Positions 1 through 7,194 are shown, counted from the first letter of the stretch. The stretch: 8,343 nt of DNA from JAAXHE01 sp964551635 (GCA_964551635.1 CAZKDZ010000265.1:1-8343); one strand, 5' to 3'. The notes: generated by a model not told the origin, from the letters alone. Numbers and translations: made by a program.

Positions 1-54
1 CTCGGCGAGGGCCCGGCATACACGTGTACCGAGGCCGGAACGGCCCTGGTTTGA
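1..54 (+). CDS. possible C-terminal end of an unidentified upstream gene (partial)
   Basis: The reading frame starting at base 1 stays open for 17 codons and ends at TGA 52-54. It encodes LGEGPAYTCTEAGTALV. Third codon positions are mostly G or C, as in the certain genes downstream, and the stop lies 63 nt before the GNAT start, so this is likely the tail of a same-strand gene. The fragment is too short to assign to a family. The other two forward frames are also open across most of this stretch, so the choice of frame rests on codon bias and position only. Confidence 0.35.
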   Translation, partial: LGEGPAYTCTEAGTALV

Positions 55-117
55 CCTGACGAAACGACGATCAACGCAGGATGGACCGCTGGCAATTCCA
101 GGACGGAGGAAAGCGCT

Positions 118-708
118 GTGAGAATCGAAGCAGTCTGGGAACGGAAGCAGGAGTTCATTCCGGTGGTGATGGTCAGGGAAGACCTCACGGACCTCCCCGT
201 ATATCCACTTCCCGAGGGGTACCGCCTCCGCTACTACCGGGCCGGAGAAGACCACCTCTGGGCGGAAATCGAGGTCGCCGTGGCGTCGTTCGATTCGATG
301 GACGGGGCGCTGGCCGGCTTCGAACGCGAGTTCGGCCACGGCCGGGACAGGATGGAGGAACGGTGCCTCTATCTCGAAGCCCCGGACGGTCGGGTGATCG
401 GCACGAGCACGGCCTGGTACAACGACGCATTCAACGGCAGGGACTACGGCCGCATCCACTGGATCGCCATACGGCCGGAGTATCAGGGCCGGGGACTCGC
501 CAGACCGCTTCTGGCTGCCTCGCTTCGCCGGATCGCCGACTTCCACGATCGGGCCTACCTGACCACACAGACCACAAGCGTGCGAGCGATCAACCTGTAC
601 CTGGACTTCGACTTTGTGCCGTTTGAGACCTACAATCGATGTAAAGAGGGATGGGCATGGCTTGCATCCGTCCTGGACCATGCGTCTCTCGCCGGGTACC
701 GCGTTTGA
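118..708 (+). CDS. GNAT-family N-acetyltransferase
   Basis: Predicted cytoplasmic acetyl-CoA-dependent acetyltransferase of 196 residues with a single GNAT fold. Motif A is clear: the strand GRIHWIAIRP (111-120) leads into the pyrophosphate-binding loop Q123-x-x-G126-x-A128, followed by a helix (RPLLAASLRRIA). The motif B-like segment INLYLDFDFVPF (159-170) matches the usual xxLYxxxGF end of the fold. The GTG start is chosen because GGAGG at 105-109 lies 8 nt upstream; an in-frame ATG at codon 18 (169-171) is the alternative. There is no signal peptide or membrane segment. The substrate cannot be read from the sequence, since the family acetylates amines on small molecules, peptides and proteins. 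The gene sits 177 nt upstream of the next one, so membership of the same transcript is uncertain. Confidence 0.85.
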   Translation: MRIEAVWERKQEFIPVVMVREDLTDLPVYPLPEGYRLRYYRAGEDHLWAEIEVAVASFDSMDGALAGFEREFGHGRDRMEERCLYLEAPDGRVIGTSTAWYNDAFNGRDYGRIHWIAIRPEYQGRGLARPLLAASLRRIADFHDRAYLTTQTTSVRAINLYLDFDFVPFETYNRCKEGWAWLASVLDHASLAGYRV

Positions 709-885
709 CCGGTATAGCAGCCCGTTGAAAGAGTCCATCCGGGCTACGGCCGGCCATTGCGGTCGAAATACTGCGTTGCTCGGCCTCGCCTGCAGAGCGA
801 CTCTATCAACGGACTGTTAAAGACGCGGCGGTGGACGGCTCTGATATGGGTACACGGACTGCTCATTTGCAGGGAGACTGCACGG

Positions 886-1767
886 ATGGCAAAGAAACCC
901 TGGTCACCGGAAGGAAAGACGGTCGTCACGAAAAACGACATCATCGAAGGCCTGCGGAACCTCGGGGTGAATCCGGGCGACGCGGTATTTTTTCACAATT
1001 CCCTGAGCAGCATGGGGTACGTGGAGGGCGGCGCCGAAACCGTGGTCGGCGGGTTTCTGGAGGCGGTAGGGCCCCGGGGCACGATCGCGGTGCATACGTG
1101 CCATTTCAACGGATGGCACTGCGAGTATGTGCTCAACAGCGGAAGTCCCGCATTCGACGTTCGACGCTCACCCTCGCGGATGGGTCGGATCACGGAAGTC
1201 TTCCGGCATCATCCGGACGCCGTGCGATGCCTGGATTCCAGCAATCCGATGTGTGCGATCGGGCGTCAGGCGGAATACCTCGCGGAAGGCGCGGTTCGCT
1301 GCTTTACCCCGTGCGGACGGGATACGGCCTGGGGAAAGCTGGGCGAAATCGAGGCTCATTACATGTTCCTTGGATCGGGGTGGACCAGCTGCACGATGAT
1401 GCACGCCTGCGAGGAATACGGGCACGCGCCCTACGCGCTGATGGACGAACCCTCCCGGCTGGAGGTGGCGGACGAGCAGGGCCGGATCCATGTCCACGTT
1501 CAGAAGGTGCATACGCCGAACGTGCCCAGGGACTACTTTCTGATGGAGCCCGAGATGCAGAGGCTTGGCCTCGTTCAGTACGGAACGATCGGCGACGCGA
1601 AAGTCACGATGATGAACGCCAGGGAACTGATTGACGCCGGCACCCGGTGTATCGTGGAGGATCCCGGATTCCTGTTGAGGGACCGCAGCTTCCTGGAGCG
1701 CTGCCGTGACCATCAACGGGGGCTTATCCCTCCCGGATACACGGGCGTCTCGGACGTGTCGGATTAA
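886..1767 (+). CDS. divergent AAC(3)-family N-acetyltransferase
   Basis: Protein of 293 residues with the aminoglycoside 3-N-acetyltransferase-type fold (Antibiotic_NAT family), typically about 260-290 residues. Family signatures are HNSLSSMG (37-44, usual form HSSLSSLG), the following VEGGAET, and SRMGRITEVFRHHPDAVR (97-114). H173 in CTMMH corresponds to the catalytic histidine of the NTTLH-type motif. Deviations: the conserved His-Pro after the RS/RC position reads D117-S118, and the acidic pair that follows the catalytic His in AAC(3)-IV is not apparent. A C-terminal CxxC common in the family appears as C272-x-x-H. The ATG at 886 is preferred because AGGGAG (871-876) lies 9 nt before it; upstream extension of the frame to 757 looks non-coding. 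Acetylation of an aminoglycoside is unlikely; the real substrate is unknown. It is followed 19 nt later by the MBL gene. Confidence 0.8.
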   Translation: MAKKPWSPEGKTVVTKNDIIEGLRNLGVNPGDAVFFHNSLSSMGYVEGGAETVVGGFLEAVGPRGTIAVHTCHFNGWHCEYVLNSGSPAFDVRRSPSRMGRITEVFRHHPDAVRCLDSSNPMCAIGRQAEYLAEGAVRCFTPCGRDTAWGKLGEIEAHYMFLGSGWTSCTMMHACEEYGHAPYALMDEPSRLEVADEQGRIHVHVQKVHTPNVPRDYFLMEPEMQRLGLVQYGTIGDAKVTMMNARELIDAGTRCIVEDPGFLLRDRSFLERCRDHQRGLIPPGYTGVSDVSD

Positions 1768-1786
1768 ACAGCCGACAGAGGTAAGA

Positions 1787-2482
1787 ATGCAAATATTGCC
1801 GAATATTTATCTCGCAGACGGATTCGCTTACGCCCAACACCCGAATTTCTACGTGATACATAACGATGCCGGCACGATCATGGTCGACTCGGGATCGGTC
1901 CCCGGCGACCTGGATCGGGCCGAATCGCAATTGCGCCCGTGGGGGATCTCGCTGGAGAAGGTGGATTATCTTTTTCTGACCCACAGCCACTACGACCATA
2001 TCGGCAACGCGGCGGCGATCCGGGAACGAGGCGCCTTCGTCATTTGCGGGCCAGGCGACGCCGAGGGGATCGAGAATTCGGACGCGCGCACGATTCCGTA
2101 CGCCGCGGGATTCCGCCTGCCGGCCTGCAAGGTGGACCGCGTGGTCGAAGACGGCGACGCGATCGAAGCCTGCGGATTCCGGTTCGAGGTCATCCACGCA
2201 CCCGGCCACACCAACGGGTGCGTCATCTACCGGTTCGAACATGCTGGAAAGACCATCTGGCTGGCCGGCGACGTTTTGTTCTGCGGAAACACGAACTACC
2301 AGCCGGAACTGGGTTGGCAGGGGGGCGAAGAGTTCGATAAACCCACGTATATCCGGACCCTGAAACGGCTCTCCACGCTGCACGTTGACTGTATCCTGTC
2401 AGGGCACCATATTCCGTATCTGCGCGAGGGATACAGACTGGTGGGGCGGGCGTACGCGAAGGCGCTGATCGAGTGGCGGTAG
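1787..2482 (+). CDS. metallo-beta-lactamase-fold hydrolase
   Basis: Predicted cytoplasmic metal-dependent hydrolase of 231 residues, a single-domain MBL fold of the glyoxalase II-like type. The metal-binding set is complete: D36 in MVDSG, H66-S-H68-Y-D70-H71 (the HxHxDH motif), H141 in APGHTNG, D162 in LAGDVLF and H207 in SGHH. Ligand positions suit a binuclear zinc or iron site. There is no signal peptide, which argues against a periplasmic beta-lactamase, and no RNase or rhodanese extension. Likely reactions are hydrolysis of a thioester, lactone, ester or phosphodiester; the substrate is not determinable. The ATG at 1787 is chosen over upstream in-frame starts because it begins the conserved fold (MQILPNIYLADG), has GAGG at 1778-1781, and avoids overlapping the preceding gene. 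The 19-nt gap implies co-transcription with the AAC(3)-like gene. Confidence 0.88.
   Translation: MQILPNIYLADGFAYAQHPNFYVIHNDAGTIMVDSGSVPGDLDRAESQLRPWGISLEKVDYLFLTHSHYDHIGNAAAIRERGAFVICGPGDAEGIENSDARTIPYAAGFRLPACKVDRVVEDGDAIEACGFRFEVIHAPGHTNGCVIYRFEHAGKTIWLAGDVLFCGNTNYQPELGWQGGEEFDKPTYIRTLKRLSTLHVDCILSGHHIPYLREGYRLVGRAYAKALIEWR
1791..1808. repeat. perfect 7-bp AT-only inverted repeat just after the MBL start codon
   Basis: AAATATT (1791-1797) and AATATTT (1802-1808) are exact reverse complements separated by GCCG, covering codons 2 to 8 of the MBL gene. An AT-only palindrome is conspicuous in such GC-rich DNA. It could be a weak mRNA hairpin over the initiation region, a protein-binding half-site pair, or chance within a codon-softened gene start. 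No functional evidence is visible. Confidence 0.4.
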
Positions 2483-2508
2483 GTACGGGGCCGGCAGAAA
2501 ACATTCGC

Positions 2509-2533
2509 CACAAAAGGCACAAAAACACAAAAG
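2509..2533. repeat. short A/C-rich tandem repeat in the gap before the fusion gene
   Basis: Three consecutive imperfect copies of an 8-9 nt unit lie in the 100-nt gap between the MBL gene and the AAC(3)-isomerase fusion gene: CACAAAAGG (2509-2517), CACAAAAA (2518-2525) and CACAAAAG (2526-2533). The composition is sharply different from the GC-rich surroundings. From memory, intergenic stretches built from CACAAAA or CGCAAAGAA-like units recur in many environmental bacterial genomes, so this may be one copy of a dispersed small repeat. No terminator-like hairpin accompanies it. Confidence 0.6.
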
Positions 2534-2582
2534 CGCTTGGCAGTCCGAAATCGTCGTTTTCGAATGATCCAGGACAGCAGAG

Positions 2583-4139
2583 ATGTTAACCCAACGCGAA
2601 ATCGAAGACGGATTGACCGCGCTCGGATTGCAGCCAGGCGCGATTGTCGTGGTCCATTCGTCCCTGAGCAGCCTGGGACCCGTATCCGGCGGCGCGAACG
2701 CGGTGATCGATGCGCTGGTGGAAGCCCTCGGCCCCGACGGGACGCTGCTGATGCCCACGCATCCCGCGCGGGACGGACGCACGTTCGATCCGGACGCGAT
2801 CCCTTCGGACATGGGCGTCATCAGCGAGACGTTTCGGTTGCGGCCGGGCGTGCTGCGCAGCCGGCATCCCTATCATCCGGTGGCGGGGTACGGAGCGAGG
2901 ACAGGAGAGATCCTGTCCGATCACGAACAGAGCGCGGCGCCGGACGGGCCGGAAACGCCCTACGGCCGCCTGATCACACTCGGCGGAAAGGTGCTGCACA
3001 TCGGATGCGACCTGGATACGATGACGCTGCTGCACACGGTGGAGGCGGAACTGGACCTGCCCTATCTCCGCGAACTGCAAATGGAGTATGTGGCCGAAGA
3101 CGGCGAGGTCCGCGCGATGACGATCCGGCGGTGTCCGGGCGGGCATCGCGGGGGCGTGTTGAAGTTCGATCGGCTGTTCAGGGCTGAGGGCGCAATGGCG
3201 GTGGGTACGGTCGGCCCGGCGGTGTGCCGCCTGATCGACGCTCGCTCGGCCGCGGCCATCATGCGGCGCGAGATGTCGCGCGATCCAGGGTTTGCGCTGG
3301 ACGAGAATCCGCAATGCGCCGACTGCGTGGGATACAGGGAGAAAATCGCGAGGTCCACCATAGGCCGTACGGCCGCCCGGCGCGATGAATCGACCCCTCC
3401 AGCGGAATCGCTGACGTCCCGGCTGAAAGATGAGGATTTCAGCCTGAGCGTACCGCTTTGGGAGGTGCATGCCGACACCGAAAAAGCGCTGGATCTGGTC
3501 GAAAAGGCGGGGATTTCATCGGTCGAAGTGCATACGAGTCACCTGGTCGATATCGATGACCTTTCCGGTTGTCTGGCGGATAGGGACCTCGAGGTCGTGG
3601 TTTTGCGCACGCCGTTCGCATCTGCTGAGACGCTGGCGGAGGCTTGTGGAATTGCAGCCGGATTCGACGTGAATACCCTTCACGTCCGGCTGCCCGACGG
3701 ATTGGAGCCGGCGGGTCCGGGCGGTCCGCTTGAAAGCCTCTCCCGGATCGCCCAAGACAATGGGATGGACGTCCTTGCGGGGAACCGGGCGGGTGCGGAT
3801 CCGTCGGATATCGCCGAAGGGCTGAGAGAGATCGGGTCGGCCAGGCTGAACCTGGCATACGATCCGTCCGCCGTCGCGGCGTCGGGCGGAAGCCCGTTCT
3901 ATAAAGGACTCTATAAGGGGCCGATCCGAAGGTTTGTAAGACACGTCGACTTCAGGGACGTCGTCTCGTCGAGCGGTGACCCGGCGATTCCCGGCGAAGG
4001 CAACGCGGAACTCGTGGAGATTCTCTCCAATCTCAGATGCAGGAGCTTCGACGGGGTCTTCTGCCTCCGGCCGCTGCCCGGCGTCTCGGGATTTCAGGAT
4101 GCCGTTAACGGACTTCGTGATATATTGATACGAATATAG
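2583..4139 (+). CDS. AAC(3)-family acetyltransferase fused to a xylose-isomerase-like TIM barrel
   Basis: Two-domain protein of 518 residues. Residues 1 to about 257 form an AAC(3)-type domain: HSSLSSLG (25-32), DMGVISETFRLRPGVLRSRHP (76-96) with the conserved His-Pro at 95-96, a GPETPYGRL loop (122-130), the catalytic-type H151 in LDTMTLLH, and CADC (245-248). A polar linker of about 28 residues follows. Residues 286-518 resemble sugar phosphate isomerase/epimerase (AP endonuclease 2-like) barrels: LNLAYDPSA (422-430, ligand-type D427), RHVDFRD (453-459, H454) and GEGNAELVEIL (471-481). The usual Glu ligands are replaced, giving GNRAG at 400-404 and CLRP at 494-497. The ATG start has AGGA at 2571-2574, 8 nt upstream. 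Paralogous to the AAC(3) gene at 886. A substrate is not evident, but the fusion suggests the domains act on one sugar-like or amino-bearing compound. Confidence 0.82.
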   Translation: MLTQREIEDGLTALGLQPGAIVVVHSSLSSLGPVSGGANAVIDALVEALGPDGTLLMPTHPARDGRTFDPDAIPSDMGVISETFRLRPGVLRSRHPYHPVAGYGARTGEILSDHEQSAAPDGPETPYGRLITLGGKVLHIGCDLDTMTLLHTVEAELDLPYLRELQMEYVAEDGEVRAMTIRRCPGGHRGGVLKFDRLFRAEGAMAVGTVGPAVCRLIDARSAAAIMRREMSRDPGFALDENPQCADCVGYREKIARSTIGRTAARRDESTPPAESLTSRLKDEDFSLSVPLWEVHADTEKALDLVEKAGISSVEVHTSHLVDIDDLSGCLADRDLEVVVLRTPFASAETLAEACGIAAGFDVNTLHVRLPDGLEPAGPGGPLESLSRIAQDNGMDVLAGNRAGADPSDIAEGLREIGSARLNLAYDPSAVAASGGSPFYKGLYKGPIRRFVRHVDFRDVVSSSGDPAIPGEGNAELVEILSNLRCRSFDGVFCLRPLPGVSGFQDAVNGLRDILIRI

Positions 4140-4225
4140 TGTCGCGATCTGCTCACCCGGAGCACGGACAGCGGGATGGTCGGAAAAACGGATGCTGTAG
4201 AGTTGCCGCAACCGGAATTGGAAGG

Positions 4226-5926
4226 ATGACGGAAAACAAGCGCTCAGCCGGAATCGTCGTGGAGAAGGACGTCCCCGTACCGATGTCCGACGGCGTGGTG
4301 CTGCGAGCAAACGTGTTCAGACCGGCCGGATCCGGGCGGTATCCCGGATTGCTGATGCGAACCCCGTATGGAAAGCCGAACGGCGGTTTCCAACGGGTCG
4401 TGCGGTCCGGATACGCCGTGGTCACTCAGGATTCACGGGGCCGATACGCTTCGGAAGGGACGTATATCCCGTATACGGTTGACGGCGGAACGCCGGATGC
4501 GCAGGACGGTTACGAGAGCGTCGAGTGGCTGGCGCGGCAGCGGTACTGCAACGGGAAGGTCGGCACGTTCGGCGGATCCTATAACGCGTGGATGCAGTGG
4601 ATGCTGGCCAAGCTGCGGCCGCCGCACCTGGTTGCGATGTGCGCCTGGTCGATTCCCCTGGAGAATACGGAGGTGGACTGGTGGGGGTCTTTTCGTCCCG
4701 CACGGCGCGTCAAGTGGTGGATGGGAAGCATGGCGCCCGATATCCGGAGAAGGGAGGGCGCTCCGGGGCCCCACCACAAGGACGACGCGGTGGAAATCTG
4801 GGAAGACGTCGAGCGTATGCGATGGCTGTATTTCATGCCGTGGCTGGACCTGCCGCGCTACCTGCCCGGGGGACTCGCGGAATACGTCGAGGACTGGCTG
4901 CGGCACCCGAACCGCCGGTGCTGGAAATTCGACGAAGTGCACCGCGAAGTGGAGGTTCCGAACCTGGATTTCAGCGGCTGGTACGACCATTGCGGGGGCA
5001 CGATGGCCCACCTCGGGCTGATGCAGAAGCACGGACGGACGGAAAACGCAAGAACGCAGACCCGGCTCGTGATCGGACCCTGGAACCACAACAACCTGGG
5101 CAGCCGGAAACAGGGGCCATTCGACTTCGGCCCGGCGGCCAAATTCAACCTGCAGGATGAAATGATTCGCTGGTTCGACCGCTGGCTGAAAGGCGATGAC
5201 AGAGGGATGGAACGGGAGCCGGCCGTGCGGTACTTCGTGATGGGGTCCGGCGCCTGGAAGTCCGCGTCGACCTGGCCGCCGGAACGAACCGCGCCGGCAG
5301 TCTACTTTCTGGACAGCGACGGCGATGCGCACCTGCCCGCCGGCTCCGGCCGTCTGCTGGACGCCCCCGCCGCCGCCGGGCGCCCCGACACGTATGTGTA
5401 CGATCCGAACGACCCGGTGCCCACGCTCTGGTCGACCGCGCTTTTTACGGAACCATCGGACCGGAGGCGGCTCGATTATCGTCCGGATATCCTTATTTAT
5501 CGCACACAGCCCCTGGCAACCGACGTGGAGACGGTGGGGTATCCCGAAGTTGCTCTCTACGCGGCGACCTCGGCGGCGGATACCGATTTCTTCGCACGGC
5601 TCGTGGACGAAGTTCCCGGCGGCCCGGCGATGGACGTCGCATACGGAATGGTCCGCGCCCGCCACCGCCATTCGCTGGACGAGGAGGATTTCATCAACCC
5701 GGAAGCGGTGACCGAATACCGCATCCGCATGACGGCCACGGCCTGCAGATTCCTCGCGGGTCACCGGATACGCCTCGAAATCACCAGCAGCGATTTTCCG
5801 AATCACGACCGGAATCACAACACGGGCGGGAACGACCTCGCGGAGACGGAACTCGTTGCGGCGATACAGGAGGTCCATCACTCGAGGGAGTATCCTTCAC
5901 GTCTGAAACTGCCGGTCCGTCCATGA
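4226..5926 (+). CDS. CocE/NonD-family serine hydrolase (Xaa-Pro peptidase/acyl esterase type)
   Basis: Alpha/beta-hydrolase of 566 residues in the peptidase S15/CocE family, which includes cocaine esterase, alpha-amino acid ester hydrolase and glutaryl-7-ACA acylase. The N-terminal part carries VPMSDGVVLRANVFRP (18-33), RTPYGK and QDSRGRYASEG (68-78). The nucleophile is S118 in FGGSYNAW, D254 sits in GWYDHCGG, and H288 is in IGPWNHN, matching the CocE triad order. From about residue 330 to the end lies the C-terminal jelly-roll (PepX_C-like) domain, ending near SSDFPNHDRNHNTGG. No signal peptide is visible, so it is probably cytoplasmic. ATG 4226 is preferred because conserved sequence begins shortly after it; the open frame reaches a GTG at 4139, but those extra 29 codons look unlike the family. 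The ribosome-binding site is weak (CGGAA at 4213-4217). Its stop overlaps the kelch gene's start. Amide or ester substrate is unknown. Confidence 0.88.
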   Translation: MTENKRSAGIVVEKDVPVPMSDGVVLRANVFRPAGSGRYPGLLMRTPYGKPNGGFQRVVRSGYAVVTQDSRGRYASEGTYIPYTVDGGTPDAQDGYESVEWLARQRYCNGKVGTFGGSYNAWMQWMLAKLRPPHLVAMCAWSIPLENTEVDWWGSFRPARRVKWWMGSMAPDIRRREGAPGPHHKDDAVEIWEDVERMRWLYFMPWLDLPRYLPGGLAEYVEDWLRHPNRRCWKFDEVHREVEVPNLDFSGWYDHCGGTMAHLGLMQKHGRTENARTQTRLVIGPWNHNNLGSRKQGPFDFGPAAKFNLQDEMIRWFDRWLKGDDRGMEREPAVRYFVMGSGAWKSASTWPPERTAPAVYFLDSDGDAHLPAGSGRLLDAPAAAGRPDTYVYDPNDPVPTLWSTALFTEPSDRRRLDYRPDILIYRTQPLATDVETVGYPEVALYAATSAADTDFFARLVDEVPGGPAMDVAYGMVRARHRHSLDEEDFINPEAVTEYRIRMTATACRFLAGHRIRLEITSSDFPNHDRNHNTGGNDLAETELVAAIQEVHHSREYPSRLKLPVRP

Positions 5927-7194
5927 ACGGGCGACAGGATGCGCTGCAAAACGGGGAAAGGCTGTACGATATTCAATTGACTTCCGAATTCAACTGGCGC
6001 CTTTGCCATCCCGACCTCGAATCGGACAGCGGCGACGCGCCATGCGCCAGAGAGGCGCCGGGCGCGATGCTGCCGTACCGGGGACGCATCTGCATGTTCG
6101 GCGGCGGTACCCTCAGATACGGCGCTTCCTCCAGTCAGGGAAACAAATCCACGCTTGGCGCATTGAACGACCTGTGGGTGTACGATCCGACCCTTGAGGC
6201 ATGGAACCTGCTGGAAGCGAACGACGGCGCTGCCGGATTCGACGCCTCGGCAGACAGGCCGTGCGCCCGCATGCTGCCCGCGTGGGTTGAATTAGACGAC
6301 CGTTTCTTTCTGTTCGGCGGGTTGTCGATCCTGAGCGAAGGCTGGAAGTTTACCCTGCTGAACGACCTGTGGATGTACGACCCCGCGGATGGGCGATGGA
6401 CGCTGCTGGAGCCGGACGACGGCGTTCTGCTGGAGCATCCCGATTTTGCGGGGCGGGGACGGCCGGCGACAATGGGCGGATTCGGAACGGCCGTTATCGG
6501 GAGCAGGATCTATCTCTTTGGAGGATGGGGCCACCGGGCGCCGCTTCCCCCGACGGTTGAAACCGCGGTGCTGAGCAGGCAACTCTGGACCTATGACACC
6601 CGGACCGGGGCCTGGGAACGGATTGAAGCGGCGGAGGGAGCGGCCTGGCCCCCGAAACGGTATGTCATGTCGATGACGGCCTGGAAGGGTCGGATTTACC
6701 TCTGGGCGGGGCGGGACACTCAGGACCGGGATCCGCAGTTCTATAACGACCTCTGGTGCTTCGATCCATCGGCGCGCGAATGGACCTGCCTCGCGGAAAA
6801 CGATTTCAGGGCGGTGAACCGGCCTTCCGCCAGGTACGGCCAGGGTTCGGCAAGGATCGGGGACCATTGGTATGTTTTCGGCGGGTTCGGCCCGCGGGGG
6901 ACCTTCATGCCAGAGGAAGTGAACGGACCACAATTGAATGATTTGTGGCGCCTGAATCTGAGGACCGGAGCGTGGACCTGCCTGCAGGCGTACGACGGTT
7001 CGAAGGACTATTCGGCGTCCGCGGCGTACCCCGGAGTCCGAAGGGTACCTGGCATGGCGGCTCTGGATGACTCAGTATACCTGTTCGGCGGCCTCGACCT
7101 GGCCAGCGGACCGAACGACGACGGGCCCGTGACGGGCTTCAACGACCTCTGGGAGGGGAGCGAGACACGTGCGCGCACAGCGGTGACTGCGTAA
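5923..7194 (+). CDS. kelch-repeat beta-propeller protein
   Basis: Protein of 423 residues made almost entirely of kelch repeats, probably a six-bladed propeller. Repeat cores with a hydrophobic strand then GG (or AG) occur at ICMFGGG (56-62), FFLFGGL (128-134), IYLFGGW (196-202), IYLWAGR (258-264), WYVFGGF (316-322) and VYLFGGL (385-391). Each is followed by an LNDLW- or QLWTYD-type strand and a Trp strand (AWNLLE, RWTLLE, AWERIE, EWTCLA, AWTCLQ). The last blade stops at FNDLW (406-410) with no Trp strand; the N-terminal segment NWRLCHPD (24-31) looks like that missing strand and may close the ring. There is no signal peptide, lipobox or membrane helix. ATG 5923 overlaps the hydrolase stop (ATGA), so translation is likely coupled. 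Role unknown; kelch propellers bind proteins or, rarely, catalyse (for example sialate mutarotase). Confidence 0.88.
   Translation: MNGRQDALQNGERLYDIQLTSEFNWRLCHPDLESDSGDAPCAREAPGAMLPYRGRICMFGGGTLRYGASSSQGNKSTLGALNDLWVYDPTLEAWNLLEANDGAAGFDASADRPCARMLPAWVELDDRFFLFGGLSILSEGWKFTLLNDLWMYDPADGRWTLLEPDDGVLLEHPDFAGRGRPATMGGFGTAVIGSRIYLFGGWGHRAPLPPTVETAVLSRQLWTYDTRTGAWERIEAAEGAAWPPKRYVMSMTAWKGRIYLWAGRDTQDRDPQFYNDLWCFDPSAREWTCLAENDFRAVNRPSARYGQGSARIGDHWYVFGGFGPRGTFMPEEVNGPQLNDLWRLNLRTGAWTCLQAYDGSKDYSASAAYPGVRRVPGMAALDDSVYLFGGLDLASGPNDDGPVTGFNDLWEGSETRARTAVTA

Noticed and set aside
757..885. Upstream extension of the first AAC(3)-like gene to a start at 757
   Set aside because: The 43 extra codons do not resemble the family, and the ATG at 886 has a suitable ribosome-binding site and sits at the expected distance from the first conserved helix.
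886..1767. Calling the AAC(3)-family genes aminoglycoside resistance determinants
   Set aside because: Both are divergent, the first has lost the conserved His-Pro, and neither shows the acidic catalytic partners of AAC(3)-IV by eye. Chromosome-like context with no mobile element also argues against it.
2537..2565. Sigma70-like promoter: TTGGCA (2537-2542), 17-nt spacer, TCGAAT (2560-2565)
   Set aside because: The -35 match is good, but the -10 is only 4 of 6. The implied transcription start near 2572 would fall inside the ribosome-binding site of the gene at 2583.
2537..3187. 216-codon + strand frame overlapping the start of the fusion gene
   Set aside because: The translation is dominated by Arg and Gly and is out of frame with the AAC(3) motifs, so it is a shadow.
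2586..3470. 294-codon open frame on the - strand opposite the AAC(3) domain
   Set aside because: Same reasoning: it mirrors a well-supported gene, has Arg/His/Gln-rich low-information sequence and no domain signature.
4139..4225. GTG start at 4139 for the CocE/NonD gene, overlapping the preceding stop (TAGTG)
   Set aside because: The extra 29 residues are Arg/Gly/Cys-rich and lie outside the family's conserved N terminus. The ATG at 4226 is more likely, though its ribosome-binding site is weak, so this is not fully excluded.
4433..5881. 482-codon open frame on the - strand opposite the CocE/NonD gene
   Set aside because: It is antisense to a gene with clear catalytic motifs. The translation is rich in Arg, Val and Pro with no recognisable domain, as expected for a mirror frame of GC-rich coding DNA.
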